A DNA stretch of 35,278 nt from Duodenibacillus sp. (lineage in GTDB: Bacteria; Pseudomonadota; Gammaproteobacteria; Burkholderiales; Burkholderiaceae_F): NCBI GenBank assembly GCA_017628205.1, contig JAGBZO010000039.1, positions 1-35,278 of the forward strand, given 5' to 3'. The notes below the pieces were generated by a model that was not told where the DNA came from, ran no database searches, and saw only the letters and a list, made by a program, of their open reading frames with translations. The number at the start of each line of letters is the position of its first letter. Position 1 is the stretch's first letter. Shown piece after piece: positions 1 to 7,453 of this stretch. The position numbers and the translations under genes were made by a program.

Positions 1-267
1 ACCTCGTTGAGCACAGAACAATTGCAACACTTCTTTTTGACGCATCAGATCGTCTTTCTGATCGTGACTGCTCACGCGTGCATAACCCAAGGTGATGCGT
101 TTGGAAGCATCGGAACTTTCAACGCGCATCAATTGATCGAGTCGATAGCGGCGATGACCTTTGCTCGTGCGTTCGGCAACAAGTCTCCCTTCCTTTTCCC
201 AGCGTCTTAAGGTAGAAATCGACACCCCCAATTTTTTGGCGGCTTCACCAATTGAATATCTATCCAT
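1..267 (-). CDS. tnpA: IS607-family serine recombinase TnpA (partial, N-terminal 89 residues)
   Basis: Reads leftward off the window edge, so only the first 89 residues are present. Residues 1-45 form a MerR-like helix-turn-helix (YSIGEAAKKLGVSISTLRRW, then a GHRRY segment). Residues 59-75 begin a serine-recombinase catalytic domain with the GYARVSS motif; Ser66 would be the nucleophile. A MerR-type DNA-binding domain in front of a small serine recombinase is the diagnostic order of IS607-type TnpA, which excises and inserts the element through a circular intermediate. A tnpB gene would be expected just beyond the left edge. The start is the ATG at 267. One alternative is a stand-alone resolvase of the same architecture on a plasmid-derived segment. 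The family call is strong; whether the element is intact cannot be seen. Confidence 0.88.
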   Translation of the reverse strand, partial: MDRYSIGEAAKKLGVSISTLRRWEKEGRLVAERTSKGHRRYRLDQLMRVESSDASKRITLGYARVSSHDQKDDLMRQKEVLQLFCAQRG

Positions 268-462
268 TTTGAATACATATAAACATATTTAGATAGATTT
301 ATCTTAATAGTAAGAAACCCCATCGTTCGGTCCAAAAAAACGCCCTTGTCATAGAAAGTAACAATTTTAAAGACAAAAGACATACTTGAAATCATATGTT
401 TCTCATTGATATTAAAGGGAATTTTATTGGCTCGATTAGTTTTGCAAAGTCCTGTTTGTTTT

Positions 463-502
463 TTGATTTATATCAATTTGATATGCGCATAATCGCTAGG
501 AT
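463..502 (+). promoter_or_regulatory. Perfect Fnr box and -10 element for the DASS transporter
   Basis: TTGAT-TTAT-ATCAA at 463-476 is an exact match to the Fnr/Anr consensus TTGAT-N4-ATCAA. Its centre is at 469.5. A -10-like TAGGAT lies at 497-502, which would put the start site near 509-511, close to the -41.5 spacing of a class II Fnr-activated promoter. The transporter start is at 672, so the leader would be about 160 nt. The motif is seen directly; anaerobic activation is inferred. Confidence 0.75.
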
Positions 503-583
503 TTGAGCAATTGGAAATTTTGAAAGCTGATACTATTTGCAGTAATGCTCCTAAAGCATCCGTATTTTTTGTTTAACACTCTT

Positions 584-641
584 TATGCCTTTTGCGTGAA
601 CGATACTTTTTATCGATCGCTTTGAGAAACTAAAAGGCATA
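584..641 (+). repeat. Nested inverted repeat in the DASS transporter leader
   Basis: TATGCCTTTT at 584-593 is the exact reverse complement of AAAAGGCATA at 632-641. The 38-nt loop contains a second hairpin, CGATA (601-605) with TATCG (611-615). The outer stem ends 20 nt before the GGAG ribosome binding site at 661-664. It could stabilise or regulate the leader RNA. It is not a terminator, because no U-run follows. Confidence 0.5.
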
Positions 642-671
642 GACACCGATCGAAACCCACGGAGATATGTA

Positions 672-2201
672 ATGCAACATGAATCCAGTATTGAGATTGG
701 CGCCTTGAGCAACAAAACCAAGGTTATTCCTCTTCTCTTGGGCCCTCTCGTGGCCCTGGCTCTTTTCTTCCTTCTGCCTGAAACGTATATCAATACGAAG
801 GGAGAAGTAGCCCAATTCAGCGTAGCCGGTCGTGCCTGCTCCGCCATCACTATTTGGATGGCCATTTGGTGGTTCACCGAAGCCATTCCCATTGCGGTCA
901 CGGCTTTGTTGCCCATTGTCTTGTTCCCGATGTTTAACATCGCGAGTTCCGCTGCCACCCTCAAGCACTATGCCAGCAGTACCATCTTCTTGTTCTTGGG
1001 CGGCTTCTTGTTGGCCGGCTCCATCGCCCGTTGGGGGTTGGATCGCCGAATCGCCATGTTGACGATTCGAATCGTCGGCACCAAGCCGCAACAAATGATC
1101 CTCGGCATCTTCATCGCCACCGCTTTCTTGTCGGCCTGGGTAAGCAACACGGCTACGGCTGCCATGATGTTGCCGATCGCCATCGCCATTATGAGCGTGG
1201 TTCGTACGACGCGTGCCAACGCTCCTGTTGACAAAGCCGAACACAACTTCGGTGTCGCGATGCTCTTGGCCGTTGCCTACGGTGCCAGCCTCGGTGGTGT
1301 GGTCACGTTGATCGGTACGCCGCCCAACGGTATTTTCGCCCGCTTCGTCGAACAGACTTACGGTCAAACCGTCAACTTCGTGGACTGGATGCTTCTTGCC
1401 TTCCCGATCATTGCCGCGATGATGGCCGCCACCTATTTCATGTTCGTCAAGTGGTTGTTCCGCGAACAGATCAGTGAAATTCCGGGCGGTCGCGAATGGA
1501 TCAGCAAGGAACTCAAAAACCTTGGTCCTCTGACTCGCGGTGAAAAGATTGTCTTGGCCGTCTTTGTTTGCACGGCACTGCTTTGGACTTTCGGCCCGCA
1601 ACTGCGCGCCCTGGAAATCGGCGGCATCAAGCCCTTCAAGCCCCTGTCCGATGCGATCATCGCCATGGGTGCAGGCATCCTCCTTTTCATCATTCCCGTT
1701 GATATCAAGAAGGGTCAGCACGCTTTGGATTGGAAGACTGCACAGGATGCCGTTTCTTGGGACGTCTTGTTGCTCTTCGGCGGTGGTTTGTCTCTGTCGG
1801 CAGCCATTCAGTCGACCGGTACGTCTTCCGTGATCGGCGCCCAAGCCATTGCCTTGGCCGGCTTGCCTGAATGGGGGATCATCACCGGTGTGACCACCTT
1901 GTCGGTCTTCGCTTCCGAATTCACTTCCAATACGGCTTTGGCCGCCACGTTGATGCCTTTGGTCGCAGCAATGGCCGAATCGCTTAACGTAAGCCCCGAA
2001 GGCGTCTTGGTCGGTGCGACGCTCGGTGCATCCTGCGCCTTTATGATGCCCGTCGGTACGCCTCCCAACGCCATGGTCTTCGGTACCGGTCATATCAAGA
2101 TTGCTGAAATGATCCGTGCCGGCTTCTGGTTGAACATCATCGCCATCGTCATTATCGTTGTCGGTGTGATGCTCTTGTCCGGCAACATCCTGCCGACCTA
2201 A
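672..2201 (+). CDS. DASS (SLC13-type) sodium:dicarboxylate/anion symporter
   Basis: A 509-residue, strongly hydrophobic inner-membrane protein with about 11-14 membrane segments. Early in the protein it has the SLC13 signature WWFTEAIPIAVTALLP. It carries the two Ser-Asn-Thr motifs that bind sodium and substrate in this family: S158-N159-T160 (VSNTATAAMMLP) and a second in the C-terminal half (TSNTALAATLMP). Members import succinate, fumarate, malate, tartrate, citrate or sulfate with sodium. The substrate cannot be read from sequence. The perfect Fnr box upstream favours a C4-dicarboxylate role in anaerobic metabolism (inference). The ATG at 672 has GGAG 7 nt upstream. The gene is monocistronic, with a strong terminator 21 nt after its stop. 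Confidence 0.92.
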   Translation: MQHESSIEIGALSNKTKVIPLLLGPLVALALFFLLPETYINTKGEVAQFSVAGRACSAITIWMAIWWFTEAIPIAVTALLPIVLFPMFNIASSAATLKHYASSTIFLFLGGFLLAGSIARWGLDRRIAMLTIRIVGTKPQQMILGIFIATAFLSAWVSNTATAAMMLPIAIAIMSVVRTTRANAPVDKAEHNFGVAMLLAVAYGASLGGVVTLIGTPPNGIFARFVEQTYGQTVNFVDWMLLAFPIIAAMMAATYFMFVKWLFREQISEIPGGREWISKELKNLGPLTRGEKIVLAVFVCTALLWTFGPQLRALEIGGIKPFKPLSDAIIAMGAGILLFIIPVDIKKGQHALDWKTAQDAVSWDVLLLFGGGLSLSAAIQSTGTSSVIGAQAIALAGLPEWGIITGVTTLSVFASEFTSNTALAATLMPLVAAMAESLNVSPEGVLVGATLGASCAFMMPVGTPPNAMVFGTGHIKIAEMIRAGFWLNIIAIVIIVVGVMLLSGNILPT

Positions 2202-2222
2202 ATACCTACGGTTATAACCCTT

Positions 2223-2256
2223 AAAAACCTCGCCAAGAAATCTTGGCGAGGTTTTT
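2223..2256 (+). terminator. Intrinsic terminator after the DASS gene
   Basis: AACCTCGCCAAGA, a 2-nt loop and TCTTGGCGAGGTT, flanked by an A-run and a T-run, give a near-perfect stem that works on either strand. A second small hairpin (CGCTTC/GAAGCG, 2262-2278) follows. Confidence 0.93.
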
Positions 2257-2259
2257 TAA

Positions 2260-2500
2260 TACGCTTCACAAAGAAGCGCATATGCATCACCTGGTCGACA
2301 AAGTCGGCGCGCTTTATGTTTCGAAAGGACAGCGTCTGCCACGACGCCCCTCAATGCGTTGTCGACCGAGATACAAATTGGGGCGTCCGGTCACACAACC
2401 GGACGCCCCATCTGTCATTGAATCATTCCCTTCGCTCTGTAGAACTCCGGTTCATTACAAGTCCATATGAACCGATCGAAACGTTACAAGACGGAGAAAC
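2260..2500 (-). terminator. Gap downstream of feoB with a strong hairpin at 2380-2409
   Basis: No credible gene. GGGGCGTCCGGT (2380-2391) pairs perfectly with ACCGGACGCCCC (2398-2409) around a 6-nt loop. Read on the minus strand it lies about 90 nt past the feoB stop and is followed by AATTTG, a poor U-run. It is therefore probably a weak intrinsic or Rho-assisted terminator, or an mRNA 3' end stabiliser. Confidence 0.55.
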
Positions 2501-4354
2501 TCACACCAGACTGCTGCTAATGCAATACACAACGTAAGCAAAGGCGTAAGACAAACCCATGTAAGCGAACCACAAACCGATCGGTGCCTTCCAGCTGTTC
2601 ATTTCACGTTTGATGGCCGCCAAAGTAGCCAAACACGAAGGCGAGAAGACGAAGAAAGCCAAATAGCTCAACCCCATCGGAATACTCCAAACCTGTTGAA
2701 CAATGGGAATCAATGCGTCTTCAGCCTCGCCGCCTACGGCATAGATGGTACCCAAAGCGGCTACGGCCACCTCACGAGCCCCCATAGCCGGAATCAGCGA
2801 GACGCACATCTGCCAATTAAATCCGATAGGAGCAAATAACGGCTCAATCGCCTGCCCGAGTTGTCCGGCAAAGCTGTAGTTAATCGCCGGATCGCTAGCC
2901 CCCGCGGGAGCGCCGGGAAACGTCGTCAACACCCACAGAATAACCGTCAACCCCAAAATGACGGTACCAACCTTTTGCAGGTAAATCCAGGCGCGAGTCC
3001 ACAGACCGTGAGCAATCGGACGCCAACGGGGCATATGGTAGCAAGGTAACTCAAGCATCAACGTGCGTCGTTCGCCTCGACGTACGGCGCGGCGGCTCAT
3101 CACCCAAGCCACGCACAAAGCTCCCCCCGTCCCCAACATATACAACGCAAACAGCACCAACCCTTGCAATCCGACACTCATCACGGTGACGTTGGGCACA
3201 AACGCCCCGATCATGACGGTATAAACGGGAAGTCGAGCGCTGCACGTCAGCAAAGGCGCAATCGCGATGGTCGCCCATCGATCGCGCTGATTCCCGACGA
3301 TGCGGCTGGCCATAATGGCGGGAACCGCGCAGGCATAGCCGGAGAGCAACGACAAAAAGCTACGTCCCGACAAGCCGACGCCGCCCATTGTTCTGTCCAA
3401 CAAGAAGGCGGCTCGGGGTAAATAGCCGGACTCTTCCATCAACAAAATGAAGAAGAAAAGAATGACGATCTGGGGCAAAAACACAGCGACGCCGCCGACG
3501 CCGCCGATTACGGCATCGACCAGAATGTCCTTGACGATACCGTCGGGCAAGTAAGTCGCGCATGCCTCACCCAACCAACCGAATCCCTCTTCGATCCATT
3601 CCATAGGTTTGGCGGCCCAAGCAAACACCGCCTGAAAGACGACAAACAAAATGGTGAAGAGCACCAAGGGGCCGAGTACCGGATGCATGACGAATCGATC
3701 GATCCGTTCGGTCAACGTGTCGGGACAAAGTTGATCCAACCCCATCGCCGTCATGATTTCGGCCACGCGCGTCGGCTCGCTCAGATTCGGCGTCGGCTCG
3801 ACGCGATATTGAGCCCATCGATCCGTATCGCTCAAAAGTCGGACGAGCTCTTCCGTCCCCTTTTTGTCAATCGCAACGGTGCCGACGACGGGGATGCCGC
3901 CCAACTGCGCCGAGAGCTTTTCCAAACTCACGTGAATCCCTCGCTTGGCTGCTCGGTCCATCATGTTGACGGCCACCACAACCGACAATCCCAGTTGTTG
4001 AGCCCCCAAGACTAACTTCAGTCCACGTCTCAAATTCGTTGCGTCGACGACGCAAACGCAAATATCGGGACAGCGCTCGCCGCGCGCCTGACCACGCAAG
4101 ACATCGCACGTAACGCGTTCATCGGGACTGCGGGGATGAAACGAATAGGTACCGGGCAAATCAAGCACGCGAATCGTGCGGCTTGCACCAACGAACTTGC
4201 CCTCGACGCGTTCGACGGTAACGCCCGAATAGTTGGCTACTTTTTGGTTCGAACCGGTCAGCGCATTGAACAGGGCCGTCTTCCCGGCATTGGGATTGCC
4301 TACCATGGCCACCAAAGGACCGGAGGGCACCACGTGAACTACACTTTCTTTCAT
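2501..4354 (-). CDS. feoB: Ferrous iron transport protein B
   Basis: A 617-residue inner-membrane GTPase-coupled Fe(II) importer. The N-terminal G domain shows the P-loop GNPNAGKT (residues 19-26), G2 Thr46, G3 DLPGTYS (65-71) and G4 NMMD near 130. The membrane part has the two Gate regions: GYACAVPAIMASR with LLTCSARLPVY, then MGAREVAVAALGT, followed by FSPSCLATLAAIKRE. It is shorter than the 773-residue Escherichia coli protein but falls in the common ~610-residue class without the extra C-terminal segment. It sits downstream of feoA (77-nt gap containing a hairpin) under a Fur-like control region, so the pair is probably one iron-repressed operon. No feoC is visible. Confidence 0.97.
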   Translation of the reverse strand: MKESVVHVVPSGPLVAMVGNPNAGKTALFNALTGSNQKVANYSGVTVERVEGKFVGASRTIRVLDLPGTYSFHPRSPDERVTCDVLRGQARGERCPDICVCVVDATNLRRGLKLVLGAQQLGLSVVVAVNMMDRAAKRGIHVSLEKLSAQLGGIPVVGTVAIDKKGTEELVRLLSDTDRWAQYRVEPTPNLSEPTRVAEIMTAMGLDQLCPDTLTERIDRFVMHPVLGPLVLFTILFVVFQAVFAWAAKPMEWIEEGFGWLGEACATYLPDGIVKDILVDAVIGGVGGVAVFLPQIVILFFFILLMEESGYLPRAAFLLDRTMGGVGLSGRSFLSLLSGYACAVPAIMASRIVGNQRDRWATIAIAPLLTCSARLPVYTVMIGAFVPNVTVMSVGLQGLVLFALYMLGTGGALCVAWVMSRRAVRRGERRTLMLELPCYHMPRWRPIAHGLWTRAWIYLQKVGTVILGLTVILWVLTTFPGAPAGASDPAINYSFAGQLGQAIEPLFAPIGFNWQMCVSLIPAMGAREVAVAALGTIYAVGGEAEDALIPIVQQVWSIPMGLSYLAFFVFSPSCLATLAAIKREMNSWKAPIGLWFAYMGLSYAFAYVVYCISSSLV

Positions 4355-4388
4355 GGGACTGCTTTTTGGGGCTTCTGAAATGCAATCG

Positions 4389-4408
4389 GGCCGAATATTG
4401 ATTCGGCC
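4389..4408 (-). other. Intercistronic hairpin between feoA and feoB
   Basis: GGCCGAAT (4389-4396), a 4-nt loop and ATTCGGCC (4401-4408) form a perfect stem about 35 nt before the feoB start. There is no U-run, so it is more likely an mRNA processing or stability element than a terminator. Confidence 0.4.
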
Positions 4409-4431
4409 GAGTCGTTTGCATGTCTTGATCG

Positions 4432-4686
4432 TTATTTATCGGTAGCTCGCACGCGAATGCAACGCGCTTCTGCTGCTCGGAGGGCGAACGTCGAAGCGCC
4501 GATGCGTACGGCCAACGGTTCGCCTCCCGGCATCGCCCGTTGCATGACTTTGCATTCTTCGCCTTCTGTAAAGCCAATTTCCTCAAGCCAAACCGCCCAA
4601 TCGGCAGGAGCATCGTTAGCCTCCACGCCGACAACTTTCAGTGTTTGACCGACTTCGCATCGGTCGAGAGTAAGACTGTTGGACAT
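4432..4686 (-). CDS. feoA: Ferrous iron transport protein A
   Basis: An 84-residue cytoplasmic protein with an SH3-like fold, needed with FeoB for Fe(II) uptake. Typical features are the early LxxCxxGQxxKVVGV segment, the central WLEEIGFTEGEECKVM and the terminal PLAVRIGASTFALRAAEA-type strand. I take the ATG at 4686. A TTG at 4695 in frame would add MSC- but has no better ribosome binding site. It is first in the feoA-feoB order and directly downstream of the Fur-like palindromes. Confidence 0.92.
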   Translation of the reverse strand: MSNSLTLDRCEVGQTLKVVGVEANDAPADWAVWLEEIGFTEGEECKVMQRAMPGGEPLAVRIGASTFALRAAEARCIRVRATDK

Positions 4687-4709
4687 ACAAGACAACCGCT
4701 ATCGATATT

Positions 4710-4763
4710 TAGAATTATTCTATTTGGTCCATAGAGAATTGTTCTCATTCTAATTCTCAATCA
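4710..4763 (-). promoter_or_regulatory. Fur-like operator cluster and promoter of feoAB
   Basis: On the minus strand the region reads TGAGAATTAGAATGAGAAC followed by AATTCTC. These are overlapping GAGAAT/ATTCTC units of the kind seen in Fur boxes of beta- and gamma-proteobacteria (4734-4763). Downstream, TAGAATAATTCTA (4710-4722) is a 13-bp palindrome containing a -10-like TAGAAT, 17 nt from AGAACA as a poor -35. Fur would cover the -35 region. The motif is seen; iron repression is inferred from motif and gene function. Confidence 0.6.
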
Positions 4764-4846
4764 GAAACTTGTCCAGTAGTCGGCGACCTAAGAGCAAGAG
4801 ACTCTAGAGCCGTGTCGTCGCTTCGTCCCGCCTTAGCTCGACCTCA

Positions 4847-4878
4847 ACAAAAAAGGAGCCCGATGGCTCCTTTTTTGT
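4847..4878 (-). terminator. Intrinsic terminator after the dehydrogenase gene
   Basis: ACAAAAAAGGAGCC, a CGAT loop and GGCTCCTTTTTTGT form a symmetric hairpin with A and T runs, 15 nt past the stop of the minus-strand dehydrogenase gene. It could also block transcription from the opposite side. Confidence 0.92.
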
Positions 4879-4892
4879 CTAAAGCAAATCGA

Positions 4893-5792
4893 TCATTGCT
4901 TGGGCAATCGAACGATCAAACTCGACGTATCCCAACGACTGCCACCCTTTTGCTGCACCTCACCGTAGAACTGATCGACAAGCGCGGTCAGCGGCAAGCT
5001 CGAACCGTTGATCCTGGCCTCATTCATCGCGATGCCCAGATCTTTTCTCATCCAATCGACGGCAAATCCAAAATCAAACTTGCCGTCCACCATGGTGGAA
5101 CCGCGTTCGCGCATTTGCCAAGACCCGGCGGCCCCTTTCTCGATGACCTTCAAGACAGCCTTCATGTCGAGCCCGGCATTGCTGCCGAAAGCGATGGCCT
5201 CTGCCAATCCCTGCACGACGCCCGCAATGCATATCTGGTTGCACATCTTCGCCAACTGTCCGTTGCCGCTCGGCCCTAAATACGTCACGGCACAACTGAA
5301 GGCCATAATCACGTCTCGGACGGCGTTGAAAACGGATTCGTCACCGCCGCACATCACCGTCAAAACACCTTTTTGAGCGCCGGCTTGTCCGCCAGATACC
5401 GGTGCGTCGACAAACGCAAGACCATGCTCGGCAAACAGGCGCGACATTTCTCGCGCCAAGCCGGCCGAGTCCGTCGTATTGTCCACAAACACCGCTCCGG
5501 GCTTCATACCTGCCAACGCGCCGTCTTCCCCCAGAACGATACTGCGAACGTCGTCATCGTTACCGACACAAGCAAACACAACGTCGCAATCGATAACGGC
5601 TTGTCTTGGCGTTTCCGCCATGGAGCCGCCGAATTCACGAACCCAGCGTTCGGCCTTGCCGACGGTGCGGTTGTAAACGCACACATCATGTCCGGCCCGA
5701 CGCAAATGCCCGGCCATTTCATACCCCATCACGCCAAGCCCGAGAAAAGCGACTTTTCTCGGTCGGCAGGGTTCGTACGTTTTATTCTCCAT
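4893..5792 (-). CDS. 3-hydroxyisobutyrate dehydrogenase-family NAD(P)-dependent oxidoreductase
   Basis: A 299-residue beta-hydroxyacid dehydrogenase. Residues 13-42 are the Rossmann dinucleotide-binding segment with GLGVMG. The substrate-binding DAPVSGG lies at 129-135. The conserved catalytic lysine is K182 in GNGQLAKMCNQ, and the family's C-terminal WDTS segment is present. Members reduce tartronate semialdehyde (GarR/GlxR) or oxidise 3-hydroxyisobutyrate, and this sequence does not decide between them. I chose the ATG at 5792, which has GAGGGGG upstream. A longer frame from 5843 would overlap the 3' end of sbcB. It lies 17 nt downstream of sbcB, so co-transcription is likely, although the two functions are unrelated. 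Confidence 0.88.
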   Translation of the reverse strand: MENKTYEPCRPRKVAFLGLGVMGYEMAGHLRRAGHDVCVYNRTVGKAERWVREFGGSMAETPRQAVIDCDVVFACVGNDDDVRSIVLGEDGALAGMKPGAVFVDNTTDSAGLAREMSRLFAEHGLAFVDAPVSGGQAGAQKGVLTVMCGGDESVFNAVRDVIMAFSCAVTYLGPSGNGQLAKMCNQICIAGVVQGLAEAIAFGSNAGLDMKAVLKVIEKGAAGSWQMRERGSTMVDGKFDFGFAVDWMRKDLGIAMNEARINGSSLPLTALVDQFYGEVQQKGGSRWDTSSLIVRLPKQ

Positions 5793-5809
5793 CACCCGTC
5801 CCCCTCTGC

Positions 5810-7312
5810 TTATTCGGTGGCCTGCGCCACAAATTCGGCCCAATCGTACAACGCGGACAGAATCCCTTGACGGCGTTCGAAAGCGTCCTGAGTCAACGTC
5901 CCCGCTTCAAGCAATTCTTCGTCTTTTTGAGCCATCTCGTCAATATCGTTGAAAAAAGTGTCGATGGTTCGCATGCCTTCGATACCGCAATGCAATCGGT
6001 GTCGGCAATGCTCGAGCCATTGTGCTTGCTCTTCGCCGTCCAACGTCTCGGGCCAGTTGCGTGCACGGTAGCGCTTGAGCAATTCGGTCAACCGCGGATC
6101 GTCGAAATACAGACGCCCCTCTCGAACATGTTCGGCCAATGTTTCGGGGGAAAGTGCGTGCAGTCGTTGCATCGCGCCCTTGTCGGCATAGCCAACAAAT
6201 CCGTCGTACAACGCCGCATCGGCATCGCTTTCCCCTTGGGAGGAATCACCCACGGCCTCTTTGGCCAGAAGCACCGGACCTTCCAACTGAGCGTGCAGTC
6301 GAGTCAGAATATCTCCGTGTTTGACATACCGTTCAAGGTCGAGGCCGAAGCGCTCGCATACGGACGTATTGAGAATGCCGAGCGTGTTGCAAACAAAAGG
6401 AGCGGCATTGACCTTGATCGCATGCAACGGCAGCCGTTCCTCACCTTCGAGCATCGCGTCTTTTGATCCGAATGCGCGACGCGCGATCGTTTCGGGCGAC
6501 AGCCCGACCAACTCGCTCGGGTCATACCGCAAATCCCATACCAAGTATTCGTTCTTGTTGTGAGGATTCACACTCAAGGGCATCACGACGCGAATGAAGC
6601 CTTTTTCCTGTCCGGCATAAGGATCAATCCAAACACAAGGACGCCCGGACCCGAGCGCGGCGATCACGGCCTCCTTCGTACGGTTCTTCAAAGCCCAATC
6701 CCACAAACGCGGCTGCTTTTGCGACAAGAGCCGTGCCAAGGCGATCGTAGCTTGCACGTCGCTAGCCGCATCGTGCGCATGCGAGTGTTCCAGATGGTTG
6801 GCCTGCGAGAGGTGTTCCAATCGGAAAGAAACGCGTTCGCTTCGTCCGTCTTTCTCGGAAACGACCGTCGGCCAGCAAATCCCCTCGGGGCGTAAAGCCC
6901 AAACGGCCAATACGAACGGAAACAAATCCCAACGCGAACAGCCCTGACTCCACTCGCGCTGATAAGGATCGTAAAAGTTACGCCAAAACAGATGTCGCGA
7001 AACTTCGTCGTCAAACCGAAGCGAGTTGTAACCGATCGACACCGTGCCCGGCCGATTCATGACCTCGAACACGTTCTCGGCGAACTTCGCCTCGCACATC
7101 CCCTTCGTCCACGCCTGCTGCGGCGTGATTCCGGTGACCAAACAGGCTTGCGGCTGAGGAAGATAGTCGAGCGTCGGTTTGCAATACCATACGTCCGCCT
7201 CGCCGATCGGATTGAATTGTTCGTCGGTTCGCTGTCCGGCGAACTGCGCCGGGCGATCGAGACGTCGATTCAAACCGAACGTTTCGTAGTCGTGCCAATA
7301 AAAAGTCGTCAT
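5810..7312 (-). CDS. sbcB: Exodeoxyribonuclease I
   Basis: A 500-residue single-strand-specific 3'-5' exonuclease of the DnaQ-like (DEDDh) superfamily, close to the 475 residues of E. coli SbcB. The N-terminal YWHDYETFG carries the catalytic Asp8 and Glu10. GYNSLRFDDE holds the next acidic residue, and the AHDAASDV segment holds the general-base His and last Asp. The C-terminal exonuclease I domain follows, with the family motif DLRYDPSEL. It acts in mismatch repair and recombination, removing 3' single strands. First gene of a probable two-gene unit. Confidence 0.96.
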   Translation of the reverse strand: MTTFYWHDYETFGLNRRLDRPAQFAGQRTDEQFNPIGEADVWYCKPTLDYLPQPQACLVTGITPQQAWTKGMCEAKFAENVFEVMNRPGTVSIGYNSLRFDDEVSRHLFWRNFYDPYQREWSQGCSRWDLFPFVLAVWALRPEGICWPTVVSEKDGRSERVSFRLEHLSQANHLEHSHAHDAASDVQATIALARLLSQKQPRLWDWALKNRTKEAVIAALGSGRPCVWIDPYAGQEKGFIRVVMPLSVNPHNKNEYLVWDLRYDPSELVGLSPETIARRAFGSKDAMLEGEERLPLHAIKVNAAPFVCNTLGILNTSVCERFGLDLERYVKHGDILTRLHAQLEGPVLLAKEAVGDSSQGESDADAALYDGFVGYADKGAMQRLHALSPETLAEHVREGRLYFDDPRLTELLKRYRARNWPETLDGEEQAQWLEHCRHRLHCGIEGMRTIDTFFNDIDEMAQKDEELLEAGTLTQDAFERRQGILSALYDWAEFVAQATE

Positions 7313-7398
7313 AGTCTTACCAAACCCTAACTAATCTCGTGTGGAGCACTCTAGCATGTTATTGCGTCAGATCGGAACGCCTTCGACGTCCCGATAAA

Positions 7399-7432
7399 AA
7401 AACCGCGCTGCATCAAGACACAGCACGGTTTT
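7399..7432 (-). terminator. Intrinsic terminator of hemN
   Basis: AAAACCG(C/U)GCTG-type arms around a 10-nt loop. The one mismatch on the plus strand becomes a G-U wobble on the minus-strand transcript, which then ends in a U-run. This orientation fits hemN, whose stop is 21 nt upstream. Confidence 0.85.
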
Positions 7433-7453
7433 GATCAGACGCTACCGAGACGA

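Larger units (their letters stand above)
268..671. other. AT-rich intergenic region between the IS607-type gene and the DASS transporter
   Basis: About 400 bp that is visibly richer in A and T than the flanking genes. I find no convincing gene. Part of it should be the end of the IS607-type element (these elements lack long terminal inverted repeats, so the boundary cannot be placed by eye). The rest carries the Fnr-type promoter at 463-502 and a long structured leader at 584-641 for the downstream transporter. Confidence 0.6.

Noticed and set aside
630-2093. 487-codon open frame antisense to the DASS transporter
   Set aside because: It lies wholly opposite a clear transporter gene, is full of Arg/Gly/His/Asp as expected for the complement of a membrane protein gene, and shows no family motif.
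2243-2470. Plus-strand small frame between the DASS gene and feoB
   Set aside because: It starts inside the DASS terminator and reads through the perfect hairpin at 2380-2409. The composition is Arg/Pro-rich and not protein-like.
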